A stretch of 64,000 nt of DNA from Agathobacter ruminis (GCF_002735305.1 NZ_PDYG01000003.1:1-64000); one strand, 5' to 3'. Shown: positions 42,211-50,736, counted from the stretch's first letter. A program made the numbers and translations. Notes: generated by a model from the sequence alone, not told the origin.

Positions 42211-42516
42211 TTATGCACTCCATCGTGCCGTTCCATATTCTGCACCATGACGGTATTTCTTAGCATTTTTACCTCTTACATAAACAACAACCTTCATTCC
42301 AATACCAAAAGCAATACCGACCATCAAATCAAAGGTATGCAGGCTTGGAAGGAAATTCTGAAGCGCTATTGGAAATGCCTGCGCTAGAGCTCCCACTTCA
42401 TTTACCGCATCTATCGTCTGCGATATTCTCCAAGCCTCTCCCAGATTTGTCGCAAATAATCCAATAAGCACATAAGGAATATTTAACAGGATCAGTCGTT
42501 TCTGCTTTTTGGTCAT
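42211..42516 (-). pseudogene. VirD4/TraG coupling protein, N-terminal part (split)
   Basis: The N-terminal 98 residues of the coupling protein: two membrane helices (LILLNIPYVLIGLFATNLGE, FDLMVGIAFGIGMKVVVYV) and RHGAEYGTARWS. The natural frame should continue WGTA..DIEPYMAPN, found at 32112; here it meets a stop 13 bp into the inserted element. Its start overlaps the pcfB stop by 4 bp. Confidence 0.85.
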
Positions 42517-42992
42517 CGCGTCATCTCCTGTGTTCTGTTCTTTGCCTTGTTTGGTTGTTTCTTTGCAATCTCAATAAACTTATGAAGCTTCGCAAGCACA
42601 CTTGGTCGCTCCTGCTTCTTTACCATCTTCTTGCTGTATTCGTTCACCACAGCTTCCATGGCATCGGTATCTCTGGCTTTGAAAAAAGCCGTAAACACCG
42701 GTGGCTTCTCAGAAGTGTCCTTCATAACAGCGAAGTCTACACCGTACTTCTTTGCAATACGCTCAAAAGTACGAAGCCCTTCATCGCCGACTACCATGCT
42801 GGTTACTCCTTGATTCTGCTTAATCAGTTCATCGATGGATTGCTTGCCCTGGATATGCTCATCAATAGCTGCCAGCTGCTTTTTCTGCCGATGTCTCAAG
42901 TAAGCTTTCACTCCAGCAATGAATGAACTAACAGAAAGCTTTGTGGTAGTAATCACAAGTCGGACAGTTTTCTCTTCAATCTCTTCCTGCAT
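42513..42992 (-). CDS. PcfB-family conjugation protein (DUF3801)
   Basis: A 159-residue protein: TTTKLSVSSFIAGVKAYLRH at the start and FERIAKKYGVDFAVMKDTSE with FFKARDTDAMEAVVNEYS are typical of PcfB from pCF10-like systems, thought to help link relaxosome and coupling protein. It lies between parB and virD4, the conserved order in clostridial elements. Confidence 0.82.
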   Translation of the reverse strand: MQEEIEEKTVRLVITTTKLSVSSFIAGVKAYLRHRQKKQLAAIDEHIQGKQSIDELIKQNQGVTSMVVGDEGLRTFERIAKKYGVDFAVMKDTSEKPPVFTAFFKARDTDAMEAVVNEYSKKMVKKQERPSVLAKLHKFIEIAKKQPNKAKNRTQEMTR

Positions 42993-43003
42993 AGAATCAC
43001 CTC

Positions 43004-43951
43004 CTAACGTTCCATATCTCTATTACGTTTCTTCTGCCACTGGTCAAGTAGCTTGATAATAGTATCTTCCATCTGCTTTGGCGTATAAGACTTTGGGAAG
43101 TACTTCTTTAAAGTGTCATGCTTCAAAGTGACTCGATCCAAGTCCTGTTTCTTCTCTTCAGAAAGAATGATGTTCATTCCTTCCTGGGTAATCTCACCAT
43201 TCAACGCCAGCTTCTTAATTCGCTGTGCCTGAGATAAAGAAGGAATCGCCTGGGCATAATCAATAGCTGAAAGAAGGTCTTTCTGCTGTTCTGGATTTAA
43301 GAATGAAAGCTCGTAGGCTGGATTAAAGCCCATTTGCTTATCATCTACTAATTGAAGAAGCTCTGGATCTAGGTTGGTGAGGCGGATATAGCGCTGAATT
43401 TGCTTGGCACTATCTCCTACTTGCTCAGCTAAAATATCCCTTGATCTCACACCATTTAAATTGTGGTCAACTTGACCACAATTTTCTTTTGAAGGTCTTC
43501 CTGCCTGCCTTTTCATCGCATCCAACTTCATCTTAAAAGCCCATGCTCTCTCACTTGGCAGTATCTCTTCCCTTTGCAGATTCGAATCCACCATCAAAAT
43601 CGTAGCTGCATCATCATCCAAATCTCTTACAATACAAGGAAGTGCCTCAATCCCTGCTATTTGGCAGGCATGATGTCTTCGATGTCCTGACAGGATTTCA
43701 TAGCCTCCATCGCGGTCTGGTCGAACAATAGCTGGTTGCAATACACCAAACTCTTGAATGGACTCCACTGTTTTTTCCATATCAGCATCATCACGAACCT
43801 TAAAGGGATGGTTCCGAAAGGGATGCAATTCATCCAGTGGAATGTCTACCACCGTATCACCATTCACGGCACCTGCCTTATCAGCCGATGCATCATTTCC
43901 AAAAATATCATCGTAACTGCTCAGCTGAATGTTTGAGCGCTCTTTCTTCAT
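43004..43951 (-). CDS. parB: ParB/Spo0J-family partition protein
   Basis: A 315-residue protein. The N-terminal ParB/sulfiredoxin fold has VDIPLDELHPFRNHPFKVRD and the CTP-binding ILSGHRRHHACQIAG. A KorB-like helix-turn-helix follows (SRDILAEQVGDSAKQIQRYI), then a basic C-terminus. It partitions the element's circular form with ParA. The start lies 44 bp inside the parA gene. Confidence 0.88.
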   Translation of the reverse strand: MKKERSNIQLSSYDDIFGNDASADKAGAVNGDTVVDIPLDELHPFRNHPFKVRDDADMEKTVESIQEFGVLQPAIVRPDRDGGYEILSGHRRHHACQIAGIEALPCIVRDLDDDAATILMVDSNLQREEILPSERAWAFKMKLDAMKRQAGRPSKENCGQVDHNLNGVRSRDILAEQVGDSAKQIQRYIRLTNLDPELLQLVDDKQMGFNPAYELSFLNPEQQKDLLSAIDYAQAIPSLSQAQRIKKLALNGEITQEGMNIILSEEKKQDLDRVTLKHDTLKKYFPKSYTPKQMEDTIIKLLDQWQKKRNRDMER

Positions 43952-44732
43952 TCTTCAGCACCTCCTTTGTTAAATTCTGATAGGCTTCTGCCACCTTCCC
44001 TTTTGGATCATGCGCAAAGATACTTTTCCCTTCTGCACTGATTTCTGCAGCTCTAACAGAATGTGGAATCTCTGTCTTATAAACCTTCAGCTTGCTACCG
44101 TAGGTATCACGAATCAGGTTGCTGATATCCTTCGCATAATTTGTTCTGCCATCCACCATGGTTAACAGGATGCCATCAATCTTTAGCTTCGGATTTATCT
44201 GTCGCCTAACCTTGTTTACTGTCTGAAGCAACTGCTCCAAACCTTTGGCTGAAAGGTACTGAGCCTGAACCGGAATCACTAATCTGTCCGCAGCAGCTAA
44301 CGCATTTACGGTAAGCATCCCAAGAGATGGCATGCAGTCAATCAGCACATAATCGTAATTGCCTTTTACGGAATCAATATATTCCTTTAGCACTTGTTCG
44401 CGGCTCATGACATTTACCAGGGATACCTCCATTCCTGATAAAGAAATGTTGGCTGGCATCAAATCCACACCTTCCGGATGATGAAGAATCCCTTCCCCCG
44501 GTGCGATTGGCTCTTCCCGAAGAACCTTCGCCATAATGTCCGCCACGGTAACAGGAAGCTCATCTGCTTTTGGATGTCCAAGGCTGATGGTAAGTGAACC
44601 CTGCGGATCCATATCCACAAGCAAAACCTTTTTCCCTTTAGAAGCTAGCCCAACACCTAAGTTTTCTGTGCTCTGGGTCTTCCCGGTACCTCCTTTTTGA
44701 TTAACAAGTGCAATCACCTGTGACTTACTCAT
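43908..44732 (-). CDS. parA: ParA/Soj-family partition ATPase
   Basis: A 274-residue ATPase with the deviant Walker A KGGTGKTQSTENL (signature Lys present), DMDPQGSLTISLGHP, and DYVLIDCMPSLGMLTVNALA. It is typical of element-borne ParA. It follows repA by 9 bp. Confidence 0.92.
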   Translation of the reverse strand: MSKSQVIALVNQKGGTGKTQSTENLGVGLASKGKKVLLVDMDPQGSLTISLGHPKADELPVTVADIMAKVLREEPIAPGEGILHHPEGVDLMPANISLSGMEVSLVNVMSREQVLKEYIDSVKGNYDYVLIDCMPSLGMLTVNALAAADRLVIPVQAQYLSAKGLEQLLQTVNKVRRQINPKLKIDGILLTMVDGRTNYAKDISNLIRDTYGSKLKVYKTEIPHSVRAAEISAEGKSIFAHDPKGKVAEAYQNLTKEVLKNEERALKHSAEQLR

Positions 44733-44741
44733 TTTCTCCTC

Positions 44742-45671
44742 CTAAATCAATCCATTTGCTCTGTCATGGTTAAAAAGCGTGTCGTAATGGGCATCTATCG
44801 TCAGCGGCGCATTATAAAGCGTCGTGATCAGATACTGCCTTGTATTACGAACCAGAGTCGTGTTCTTCTGAAGCCCTTCTAACACGTACTCAATATGCAT
44901 GGAATTAATCTTCATAAACTGTGCCTTCACAATCGGTGCCGGTTTGTCCTCTTTTCCAACACAGATGTGATCCTTGGTCGAACAAAGGACATCCACCATC
45001 AGCTCTGCTAATTGATATATCAGCTCTCGTTGATATGGATATCGCTCTTTTAAAATCTCAAGGCTGATGTTCTCAGCCACATAATCCTGATATTTTTTAC
45101 GAATCTGTAATGCATCATTTCCATTCCCTTCCATTCCATTTTCCTGTGGCGACTCACGATAGAGCCGTATTCTGTCAGAATGGAATGGAATAGAATCAGT
45201 ATTACTAAAATCAGTATTGTTATTATCAGTATTATTTGTTCGTCCTTTTGACACTTCTTGACCTGTCAATTCCACATTTCCTGAAGTGTCATTTTGACAT
45301 TTCTGGAAATGTTCCTTTAACACTTCAGATGAAAAGTTCTTTACATAGATGAGATTTGGCTTGGTTAAGCCCTGACGTTTCTTTTCGATAAGCCCGATAT
45401 CTTCAAGCTCTGCAAGGATATTTACAGCCTTCTTATTGGCACATCCTAGTTCATCCTGCACTTCATCGATGGTGTAGATGATATACACTCTGCCATCATC
45501 ATCCTGCCAACCGTTTTTTGCGGATAAGCTCATACGGTCCAGGAGAAGACCATAGAGAATCTTGGAGTCCGACGACAGACGCTTTAGACGTTCTTCCTTG
45601 AACAGAAGCTTTGGAATTCGTACAAATGAAAAAAGGTCGCTTTCGCGGCCATAGAAATAATCAAACGTCAT
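44742..45671 (-). CDS. repA: RepA N-terminal-type replication initiator (with DUF6017-like tail)
   Basis: A 309-residue protein. The N-terminal RepA_N domain (FVRIPKLLFKEERLKRLSSD, SKILYGLLLDRMSLSAKNGW, DEVQDELGCANKKAVNILAE) is a winged-helix replication initiator fold. The C-terminal part (REDL-like, YPYQRELIYQLAELMVDVL) resembles DUF6017. Its start overlaps the stop of the small CxxC gene by 3 bp. Confidence 0.85.
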   Translation of the reverse strand: MTFDYFYGRESDLFSFVRIPKLLFKEERLKRLSSDSKILYGLLLDRMSLSAKNGWQDDDGRVYIIYTIDEVQDELGCANKKAVNILAELEDIGLIEKKRQGLTKPNLIYVKNFSSEVLKEHFQKCQNDTSGNVELTGQEVSKGRTNNTDNNNTDFSNTDSIPFHSDRIRLYRESPQENGMEGNGNDALQIRKKYQDYVAENISLEILKERYPYQRELIYQLAELMVDVLCSTKDHICVGKEDKPAPIVKAQFMKINSMHIEYVLEGLQKNTTLVRNTRQYLITTLYNAPLTIDAHYDTLFNHDRANGLI

Positions 45672-45799
45672 TTTTTCTTCTCCTTTAACAATCTCATCTC
45701 TTCTAGGATTTTACGGGTGCACCAGCCGATGCATGGCTGATGCTTCCCGTAAGGACATCCTCTACAGGCAGAGGGCTTCTTGCCTGTCTTTTTATTCAT
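45668..45799 (-). CDS. 43-residue cysteine-rich (CxxC) protein
   Basis: A short gene from ATG at 45799 (overlapping the stop of the preceding gene as TAATG) to TGA at 45670, overlapping the repA start as ATGA. The product is basic and has four Cys in the pattern CxxC-x7-CxxxC (SACRGCPYGKHQPCIGWC), likely a zinc knuckle. The tight coupling on both sides argues that it is real and may control or assist RepA. Confidence 0.7.
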   Translation of the reverse strand: MNKKTGKKPSACRGCPYGKHQPCIGWCTRKILEEMRLLKEKKK

Positions 45800-46842
45800 T
45801 ACAACGCCTCGCCACCACGGTCATGAGGACGAGTGACACTTTCATGAATTGGAGCTTCACGCTTCTTATCAGCAAGCTTATCAAGAGCTGATTCACGCTG
45901 CTTTGCGGCGGTACGCTCCTCGAACTTCTCAGCCAGCTCGAAGACTTTATCCTTAGAATCATAGTGATAAACACTATCTGTAAGGATATCTTCCGGCTGA
46001 ACCTCGGTAGCATTTACCGTACGAACCATGTCTTCCAAATCAGCACGATTCATACTTCCATCATCTCTTACCAAGAGAATTTCATGGATCGATGAAGGCA
46101 ATACATAGAAATCACCGCCAACTCTCTCAGCCGCCTGCTCCATGAAATCCTGGTAAGCAAGTACGCTGGCGCCCTGCACCTTATCTGGAACTGTGGCTAC
46201 AAAAAGTGGCTCATTCTCTGGTGGTGCAATCGGCATGCCCATCATCATAAAGGCCTCATCGCCCATCATTTCCTGCAATGTCTCAGACATAGTCTTAATC
46301 ACTGCCGGGCGAAGTTCCGGAGCAATCGTCATAGCATCTTCATGAAGCTGATCTGCTGTGATGCCATAGGAATCAAGAAGCTGATTTGTCACCAGAATGC
46401 TGGCTCTGCCCTCATCTGAAGCATCCAAAACAAAGCGATATACCACTGCCATGTCTTCGATGTTCTTGTGTGGTACCTTCTCAAGCATGTCAGCATTTCT
46501 CTCTGCTGAAACCACTTCCATGGAAAGCGTCTGTTTCATCTGGTCATAATCATTGACCTTATCGATATCAAAGCTCTTCGATTCTGTGATTCCCTTGGCA
46601 GCCTGATCAGAAGCTCTCTCCACGATATCGATATAATCTCTTCCATCCTCGTACGCTTCAAAAGCACTGCTGAGATTGATATTTACACCAATCACACTTC
46701 CCGGTGCTTTCACAGTCAAAGCATCGTACCCATCGTTCAACTTATCAATGTGCTGAACAGCTGTCTCTGCTTCGATTCCCCTGTTTGCAAGATTCTTTCG
46801 TACATCCTGCTCCATGTCCTGTTTGAATTTCTCGTAGTCCAT
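45799..46842 (-). CDS. DUF5688-like protein of conjugative elements
   Basis: A 347-residue soluble acidic protein (KFKQDMEQDVRKNLANRGIE, NVNGYDALTV-like NDGYDALTVK, VTNQLLDSYGITADQLHEDA). This family is common in clostridial conjugative elements upstream of repA and has no known function. AGGAGG precedes the ATG. Confidence 0.75.
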   Translation of the reverse strand: MDYEKFKQDMEQDVRKNLANRGIEAETAVQHIDKLNDGYDALTVKAPGSVIGVNINLSSAFEAYEDGRDYIDIVERASDQAAKGITESKSFDIDKVNDYDQMKQTLSMEVVSAERNADMLEKVPHKNIEDMAVVYRFVLDASDEGRASILVTNQLLDSYGITADQLHEDAMTIAPELRPAVIKTMSETLQEMMGDEAFMMMGMPIAPPENEPLFVATVPDKVQGASVLAYQDFMEQAAERVGGDFYVLPSSIHEILLVRDDGSMNRADLEDMVRTVNATEVQPEDILTDSVYHYDSKDKVFELAEKFEERTAAKQRESALDKLADKKREAPIHESVTRPHDRGGEAL

Positions 46843-46889
46843 TGTCTACCTCCTTTGAATAGTGAATAGTTACTGCGCAAAATGAGCGC

Positions 46890-46925
46890 AAAAAAAGCAG
46901 CTATCTCGATTTGAGATAACTGCTA
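46890..46925 (-). terminator. Terminator of the 116-residue gene
   Basis: AGCAG-TTATCTC pairs with GAGATA-GCTGCT and is followed by seven T on the minus strand. Stem and flanks resemble the terminator at 26795-26832. Confidence 0.75.
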
Positions 46926-46948
46926 TGTAACGTTCAATATTCAATTAT

Positions 46949-47299
46949 TTATTCGGGCCACTCGTCTCCTGCACATCTAGCAATAAAATCATAATACATA
47001 CTATCAAAATGGTCGTATGGATATGGCTCTCCTTTTTGACTTAATACCAAATCCCTACAATCCATCATTTCATTCATATATTGCAAAGTATCATGGATTC
47101 CGCTTTCTCTAGCTTCTATTACCATCTGAACTATAATTCTCTTTTGTTCATTTGATAACATTGATAAAAATTCATTTATATCTCTATTTTCATCTGTATT
47201 GGGATATCCATTGCCAAGAATCCATTTTCCTCGTACACTATCTTTTCTCTCTACTAAACCATCAATAAATGCTTTATACATTTCAAGTCCATTTTCCAA
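46949..47299 (-). CDS. Small acidic protein, unknown
   Basis: A 116-residue soluble protein (MENGLEMYKAFIDGLVERKD, then IIVQMVIEARESGIHDTLQY). I do not recognise the family with certainty; size and acidity resemble immunity-type proteins. AGGAGGC lies upstream. It is flanked by an XRE regulator and has its own terminator, so it may be a small accessory unit of the element. Confidence 0.6.
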   Translation of the reverse strand: MENGLEMYKAFIDGLVERKDSVRGKWILGNGYPNTDENRDINEFLSMLSNEQKRIIVQMVIEARESGIHDTLQYMNEMMDCRDLVLSQKGEPYPYDHFDSMYYDFIARCAGDEWPE

Positions 47300-47358
47300 A
47301 ATTAAGCCTCCTTCGTTTTAAATTATATCAAATCAAAACCTAACTTGAGACACAGAAT

Positions 47359-47694
47359 CTAGATTAATCCTGCAATTCTTTGCTTGATTACCCAGAAAAT
47401 ATCTTCTTTATCCTTAATAGAAAGCTGGTCGTATAACCTACATAAAGAAATGTATCGATTACAAAGAATCTGCTCTTCACTTTCCTCGGCGTAAGATTCT
47501 AATAATAATTCTCGAACATCTACCTTATAGAGTTTTGCAAACTCAAGTAAATCATCTGTAGTAAGTGGATGCTCATTTGCCTCTAAAGAAATAATTTTTC
47601 TTTTACTTATTCCTAATGCTTTTGCCACTTGTTCCTGAGATAAATTTGCTGCATTCCTTGCTTCTTTTAGCTTTTTTGCTGTAAAATCGCTCAT
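47359..47694 (-). CDS. XRE-family regulator of the conjugative element
   Basis: A 111-residue protein with a lambda-repressor-like HTH (KLKEARNAANLSQEQVAKAL, GISKRKIISLEANEHPLTTD) and a short helical C-domain. The ATG at 47694 follows GAGGAGGG. An 18-bp perfect palindrome sits 18 bp before the start, probably its autoregulatory site. Confidence 0.85.
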   Translation of the reverse strand: MSDFTAKKLKEARNAANLSQEQVAKALGISKRKIISLEANEHPLTTDDLLEFAKLYKVDVRELLLESYAEESEEQILCNRYISLCRLYDQLSIKDKEDIFWVIKQRIAGLI

Positions 47695-47711
47695 TTTCAA
47701 ACCCTCCTCAA

Positions 47712-47729
47712 AGTGCAACATGTTGCACT
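47712..47729. promoter_or_regulatory. Perfect 18-bp palindrome, operator of the XRE gene
   Basis: AGTGCAACATGTTGCACT is a perfect dyad directly upstream of the XRE ribosome site, where a bound repressor would block its own promoter. Confidence 0.65.
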
Positions 47730-47743
47730 ATTCATTTTCAAAT

Positions 47744-47790
47744 ACAAAAATGCGTCCTTGGAATTACCTTATACTAATTCCCAGAACGCA
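47744..47790 (-). terminator. Terminator upstream of the XRE gene
   Basis: TGCGTTCTGGGAATTA pairs with TAATTCC(AA)GGACGCA across GTATAAGG and is followed by TTTTTG on the minus strand. It insulates the element from ppdK transcription. Confidence 0.65.
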
Positions 47791-47856
47791 TCAAATATAT
47801 CTTGTATAAAATTTTTTTGCCTATAAGCTTATACCCAAAACTTTTTTCATTTTTAG

Positions 47857-47890
47857 GTAAAAATATAGGGAGTCAAAATGACTCCCTATA
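47857..47890 (-). terminator. Terminator used by the present ppdK transcript
   Basis: TATAGGGAGTCA pairs perfectly with TGACTCCCTATA around AAA and is followed by a T-run on the minus strand, 130 bp past the ppdK stop. The spacer 47891-48019 holds a gene-tail-like frame (GTFEIPKSYIQKAAKLYYGE) but no start. Confidence 0.75.
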
Positions 47891-48019
47891 CAAGAAACAG
47901 CTTAAATTCAAGCTTTTCCGGGAACCGAAATCTGCGGTGCTCTCCATAGTAGAGCTTTGCAGCTTTCTGTATGTAAGATTTTGGAATCTCAAATGTTCCC
48001 AAAAATAACGCATTTTCAA

Positions 48020-50659
48020 TTAGTGTTTCTCGGCGATAGCTGCCTGTGCCGCTGCAAGACGTGCAATCGGAACACGGAATGGTGAACATGATACATAATC
48101 AAGACCAATCTTGTGGCAGAATTCAACAGATGAAGGATCTCCACCGTGCTCTCCACAGATTCCGATGTGAAGGTTAGGATTAACCGGCTTACCAAGCTTG
48201 ATAGCGGTCTCCATTAATTTACCAACACCGTTCTGATCCAACTTAGCGAATGGATCGTTCTCGAAGATCTTTGTATCATAGTAAGCATTTAAGAACTTAC
48301 CAGCGTCATCACGAGAGAATCCGAATGTCATCTGAGTTAAGTCGTTGGTACCGAAGCAGAAGAAGTCAGCTTCCTTAGCGATTTCGTCAGCTGTAAGAGC
48401 TGCACGAGGAATCTCGATCATGGTACCTACTTCGTACTCAAGGTTTACGCCAGCAGCCTTGATTTCTGCATCAGCAGTCTCAACTACTACATTCTTAACG
48501 TACTTAAGTTCCTTAACCTCACATACAAGTGGGATCATGATTTCAGGCTTAACATTCCAATCCGGATGAGCCTTCTGTACTTCGATAGCTGCACGGATAA
48601 CAGCCTTTGTCTGCATCTTAGCAATTGAAGGATAAGTTACAGCAAGACGGCATCCTCTGTGTCCCATCATTGGGTTGAACTCGTGAAGTGAATCAATGAT
48701 GTTCTTGATTTCTTCTACAGACTTATTCTTAGCCTTTGCAAGCTTCTCGATATCAGCAGCTTCTGTAGGAACGAACTCATGAAGAGGTGGATCCAAGAAA
48801 CGGATGGTAACTGGGCATCCTTCAAGAGCTTCATAAAGAGCCTTGAAGTCTCCCTGCTGATAAGGAAGAATCTTCTCAAGAGCTTCTTCTCTTTCTTCTT
48901 CTGTATCAGAGCAGATCATCTCACGGAAAGCAGCAATTCTTTCCGGCTCGAAGAACATATGCTCTGTACGGCAAAGTCCGATACCTTCTGCTCCAAGCTC
49001 GCGAGCCTTCTTAGCATCTGCAGGAGTATCTGCATTGGTACGAACCTTTAATTTTCTGAACTCGTCAGCCCAAGCCATTACACGGCCGAACTCACCAGCG
49101 ATCTTAGCGTCAACGGTAGGAATCAATCCAGCGTAGATGTTACCTGTTGTTCCGTCGATAGAAATCTCAGAACCTTCAGTAAATGTAGTTCCGGCAAGAG
49201 TGAACTTCTTGTTCTCCTCGTCCATAGCGATGTCGCCACATCCGGATACGCAGCAAGTTCCCATACCACGAGCAACTACAGCAGCATGTGAAGTCATACC
49301 ACCACGAACAGTCAGGATACCCTGAGCAGCCTTCATACCGGTGATATCTTCCGGAGAAGTCTCAAGACGTACAAGTACGACCTTCTCTCCTCTTGCAGCC
49401 CATGCTTCTGCATCATCAGCTGTAAATACAACCTTACCACAAGCAGCTCCCGGAGATGCTCCAAGACCCTTTCCAAGTGGAGTTGCAGCCTTAAGTGAAG
49501 CAGCATCGAACTGTGGATGAAGAAGTGTATCAAGGTTACGAGGATCGATCATTGCTACTGCTTCTTCAGGTGTCTTATGTCCTTCATCAACAAGGTCACA
49601 TGCAATCTTAAGAGCTGCAGGAGCAGTTCTCTTACCGTTACGGCACTGAAGCATGTATAACTTCTTGTTTTCTACTGTGAATTCCATATCCTGCATATCA
49701 TGGTAGTGGTTCTCAAGAGTCTCACAAACCTTGATAAATTCAGCATATGCTTCTGGGAATTCCTTCTCCATCTCAGCGATTGGCATTGGAGTACGAACAC
49801 CAGCTACTACGTCTTCACCCTGTGCATTGATGAGGAACTCACCCATAAGCTTGTTCTCACCTGTTGCAGGATCACGAGTAAATGCAACACCTGTACCGGA
49901 CTCGTTGTTTAAGTTACCGAATACCATTGGCATTACGTTTACAGCGGTTCCCCATGAATAAGGGATGTCGTTGTCACGACGATATACGTTAGCACGTGGG
50001 TTATCCCATGACTTAAATACAGCTTCAATAGCGAGCTTCAACTGTACTACAGGATCAGAAGGGAAGTCTTCTCCCAACTGCTTCTTGTATTCAGCCTTAA
50101 ACTGAGAAGCAAGTTCCTTTAAATCAGCAGCGGTAAGATCTACGTCAAACTTAACGCCCTTCTTCTCTTTCATCTCATCGATGAGCTGCTCGAAGTACTT
50201 CTTACCAACTTCCATTACGACGTCAGAGAACATCTGGATGAAACGACGATATGAGTCATATACGAAACGCTCGAAAGCCGGATCTGGGTTACCAGCGATC
50301 ATAGCTGCTACTACTTCATCATTTAATCCAAGGTTAAGGATGGTATCCATCATACCTGGCATTGAAGCACGAGCTCCTGAACGAACAGATACAAGAAGAG
50401 GATTCTTAAGATCTCCAAACTTCTTTCCGTTAACTTTCTCCATCCAAGCTACACCTTCCATAGCCTGGCCCATGATTTCATCGTTAATCTTGCGTCCGTC
50501 CTCATAGTACTGAGTACATGCTTCAGTAGTAATGGTAAATCCCTGCGGTACAGGAAGACCGATTTCAGTCATCTCTGCAAGGTTAGCACCCTTACCACCA
50601 AGTAAGTTGCGCATGGTCATGTTACCTTCTTGGAAGGTATAAACCCACTTGTTTGCCAT
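48020..50659 (-). CDS. ppdK: Pyruvate, phosphate dikinase
   Basis: A full-length 879-residue enzyme that interconverts pyruvate, ATP and Pi with PEP, AMP and PPi in glycolysis/gluconeogenesis of anaerobes. The ATP-grasp N-domain starts MANKWVYTFQEGNMTMRNLL with LGGKGANLAEMTEIGLPVPQ. The phosphohistidine is in GGMTSHAAVVARGMGTCCVS (near residue 455), and the PEP-site Cys is near GICGEHGGDPSS. The last codons (IAEKH) come from DNA of the inserted element: the crossover lies in the codons for AQAAIA. AGGAGG precedes the ATG. The gene is transcribed towards the element. Confidence 0.97.
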   Translation of the reverse strand: MANKWVYTFQEGNMTMRNLLGGKGANLAEMTEIGLPVPQGFTITTEACTQYYEDGRKINDEIMGQAMEGVAWMEKVNGKKFGDLKNPLLVSVRSGARASMPGMMDTILNLGLNDEVVAAMIAGNPDPAFERFVYDSYRRFIQMFSDVVMEVGKKYFEQLIDEMKEKKGVKFDVDLTAADLKELASQFKAEYKKQLGEDFPSDPVVQLKLAIEAVFKSWDNPRANVYRRDNDIPYSWGTAVNVMPMVFGNLNNESGTGVAFTRDPATGENKLMGEFLINAQGEDVVAGVRTPMPIAEMEKEFPEAYAEFIKVCETLENHYHDMQDMEFTVENKKLYMLQCRNGKRTAPAALKIACDLVDEGHKTPEEAVAMIDPRNLDTLLHPQFDAASLKAATPLGKGLGASPGAACGKVVFTADDAEAWAARGEKVVLVRLETSPEDITGMKAAQGILTVRGGMTSHAAVVARGMGTCCVSGCGDIAMDEENKKFTLAGTTFTEGSEISIDGTTGNIYAGLIPTVDAKIAGEFGRVMAWADEFRKLKVRTNADTPADAKKARELGAEGIGLCRTEHMFFEPERIAAFREMICSDTEEEREEALEKILPYQQGDFKALYEALEGCPVTIRFLDPPLHEFVPTEAADIEKLAKAKNKSVEEIKNIIDSLHEFNPMMGHRGCRLAVTYPSIAKMQTKAVIRAAIEVQKAHPDWNVKPEIMIPLVCEVKELKYVKNVVVETADAEIKAAGVNLEYEVGTMIEIPRAALTADEIAKEADFFCFGTNDLTQMTFGFSRDDAGKFLNAYYDTKIFENDPFAKLDQNGVGKLMETAIKLGKPVNPNLHIGICGEHGGDPSSVEFCHKIGLDYVSCSPFRVPIARLAAAQAAIAEKH
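48032..48049 (-). repeat. attL-like 18-bp repeat inside ppdK
   Basis: GGCGATAGCTGCCTGTGC, identical to 28329-28346. On the minus strand it encodes AQAAIA of the PPDK C-terminus in both copies. Confidence 0.6.
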
Positions 50660-50736
50660 TTTGCAATTCCTCCTAAAAATAATATTGATATTTAGATTTC
50701 AGGTACAACTTCAATAAAAAAAGTCGCACATAGAAT

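Larger units (their letters stand above)
32109..42223 (-). mobile_element. Nested Tn4451-like mobilizable element with macrolide-type cargo
   Basis: A 10.1-kb insertion splits virD4. Both junctions share ATGG (CCAT at 32109-32112 and 42220-42223 on the plus strand), as expected for a large serine recombinase. The ends carry imperfect inverted repeats. The contents in minus orientation are serine recombinase, TnpW, a small unknown protein, a Mef-like pump, an RlmA-like methyltransferase, DUF3847, oriT, relaxase and primase-helicase. The backbone is clearly GC-richer than the chromosome, while the two cargo genes are AT-richer, so the cargo was added later. Confidence 0.85.
28329..48049 (-). 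mobile_element. Decayed integrative conjugative element inserted in the 3' end of ppdK
   Basis: About 19.7 kb lies between the two 18-bp repeats. It carries, in transcription order, an XRE regulator, a small protein, a DUF5688-like protein, a CxxC peptide, RepA, ParA, ParB, PcfB and the VirD4 coupling protein, the standard left half of Tn1549/CTn-like elements. VirB4, VirB6, relaxase and integrase of this element are missing, and virD4 is split by a nested element. After virD4 only a small membrane protein and a DUF234 ATPase remain. Boundaries are inferred from the repeat. Confidence 0.6.

Noticed and set aside
47886-48018. Gene remnant between ppdK and the XRE gene
   Set aside because: The frame looks protein-like (GTFEIPKSYIQKAAKLYYGE) but has no start and no family I can name; noted only in the terminator entry.
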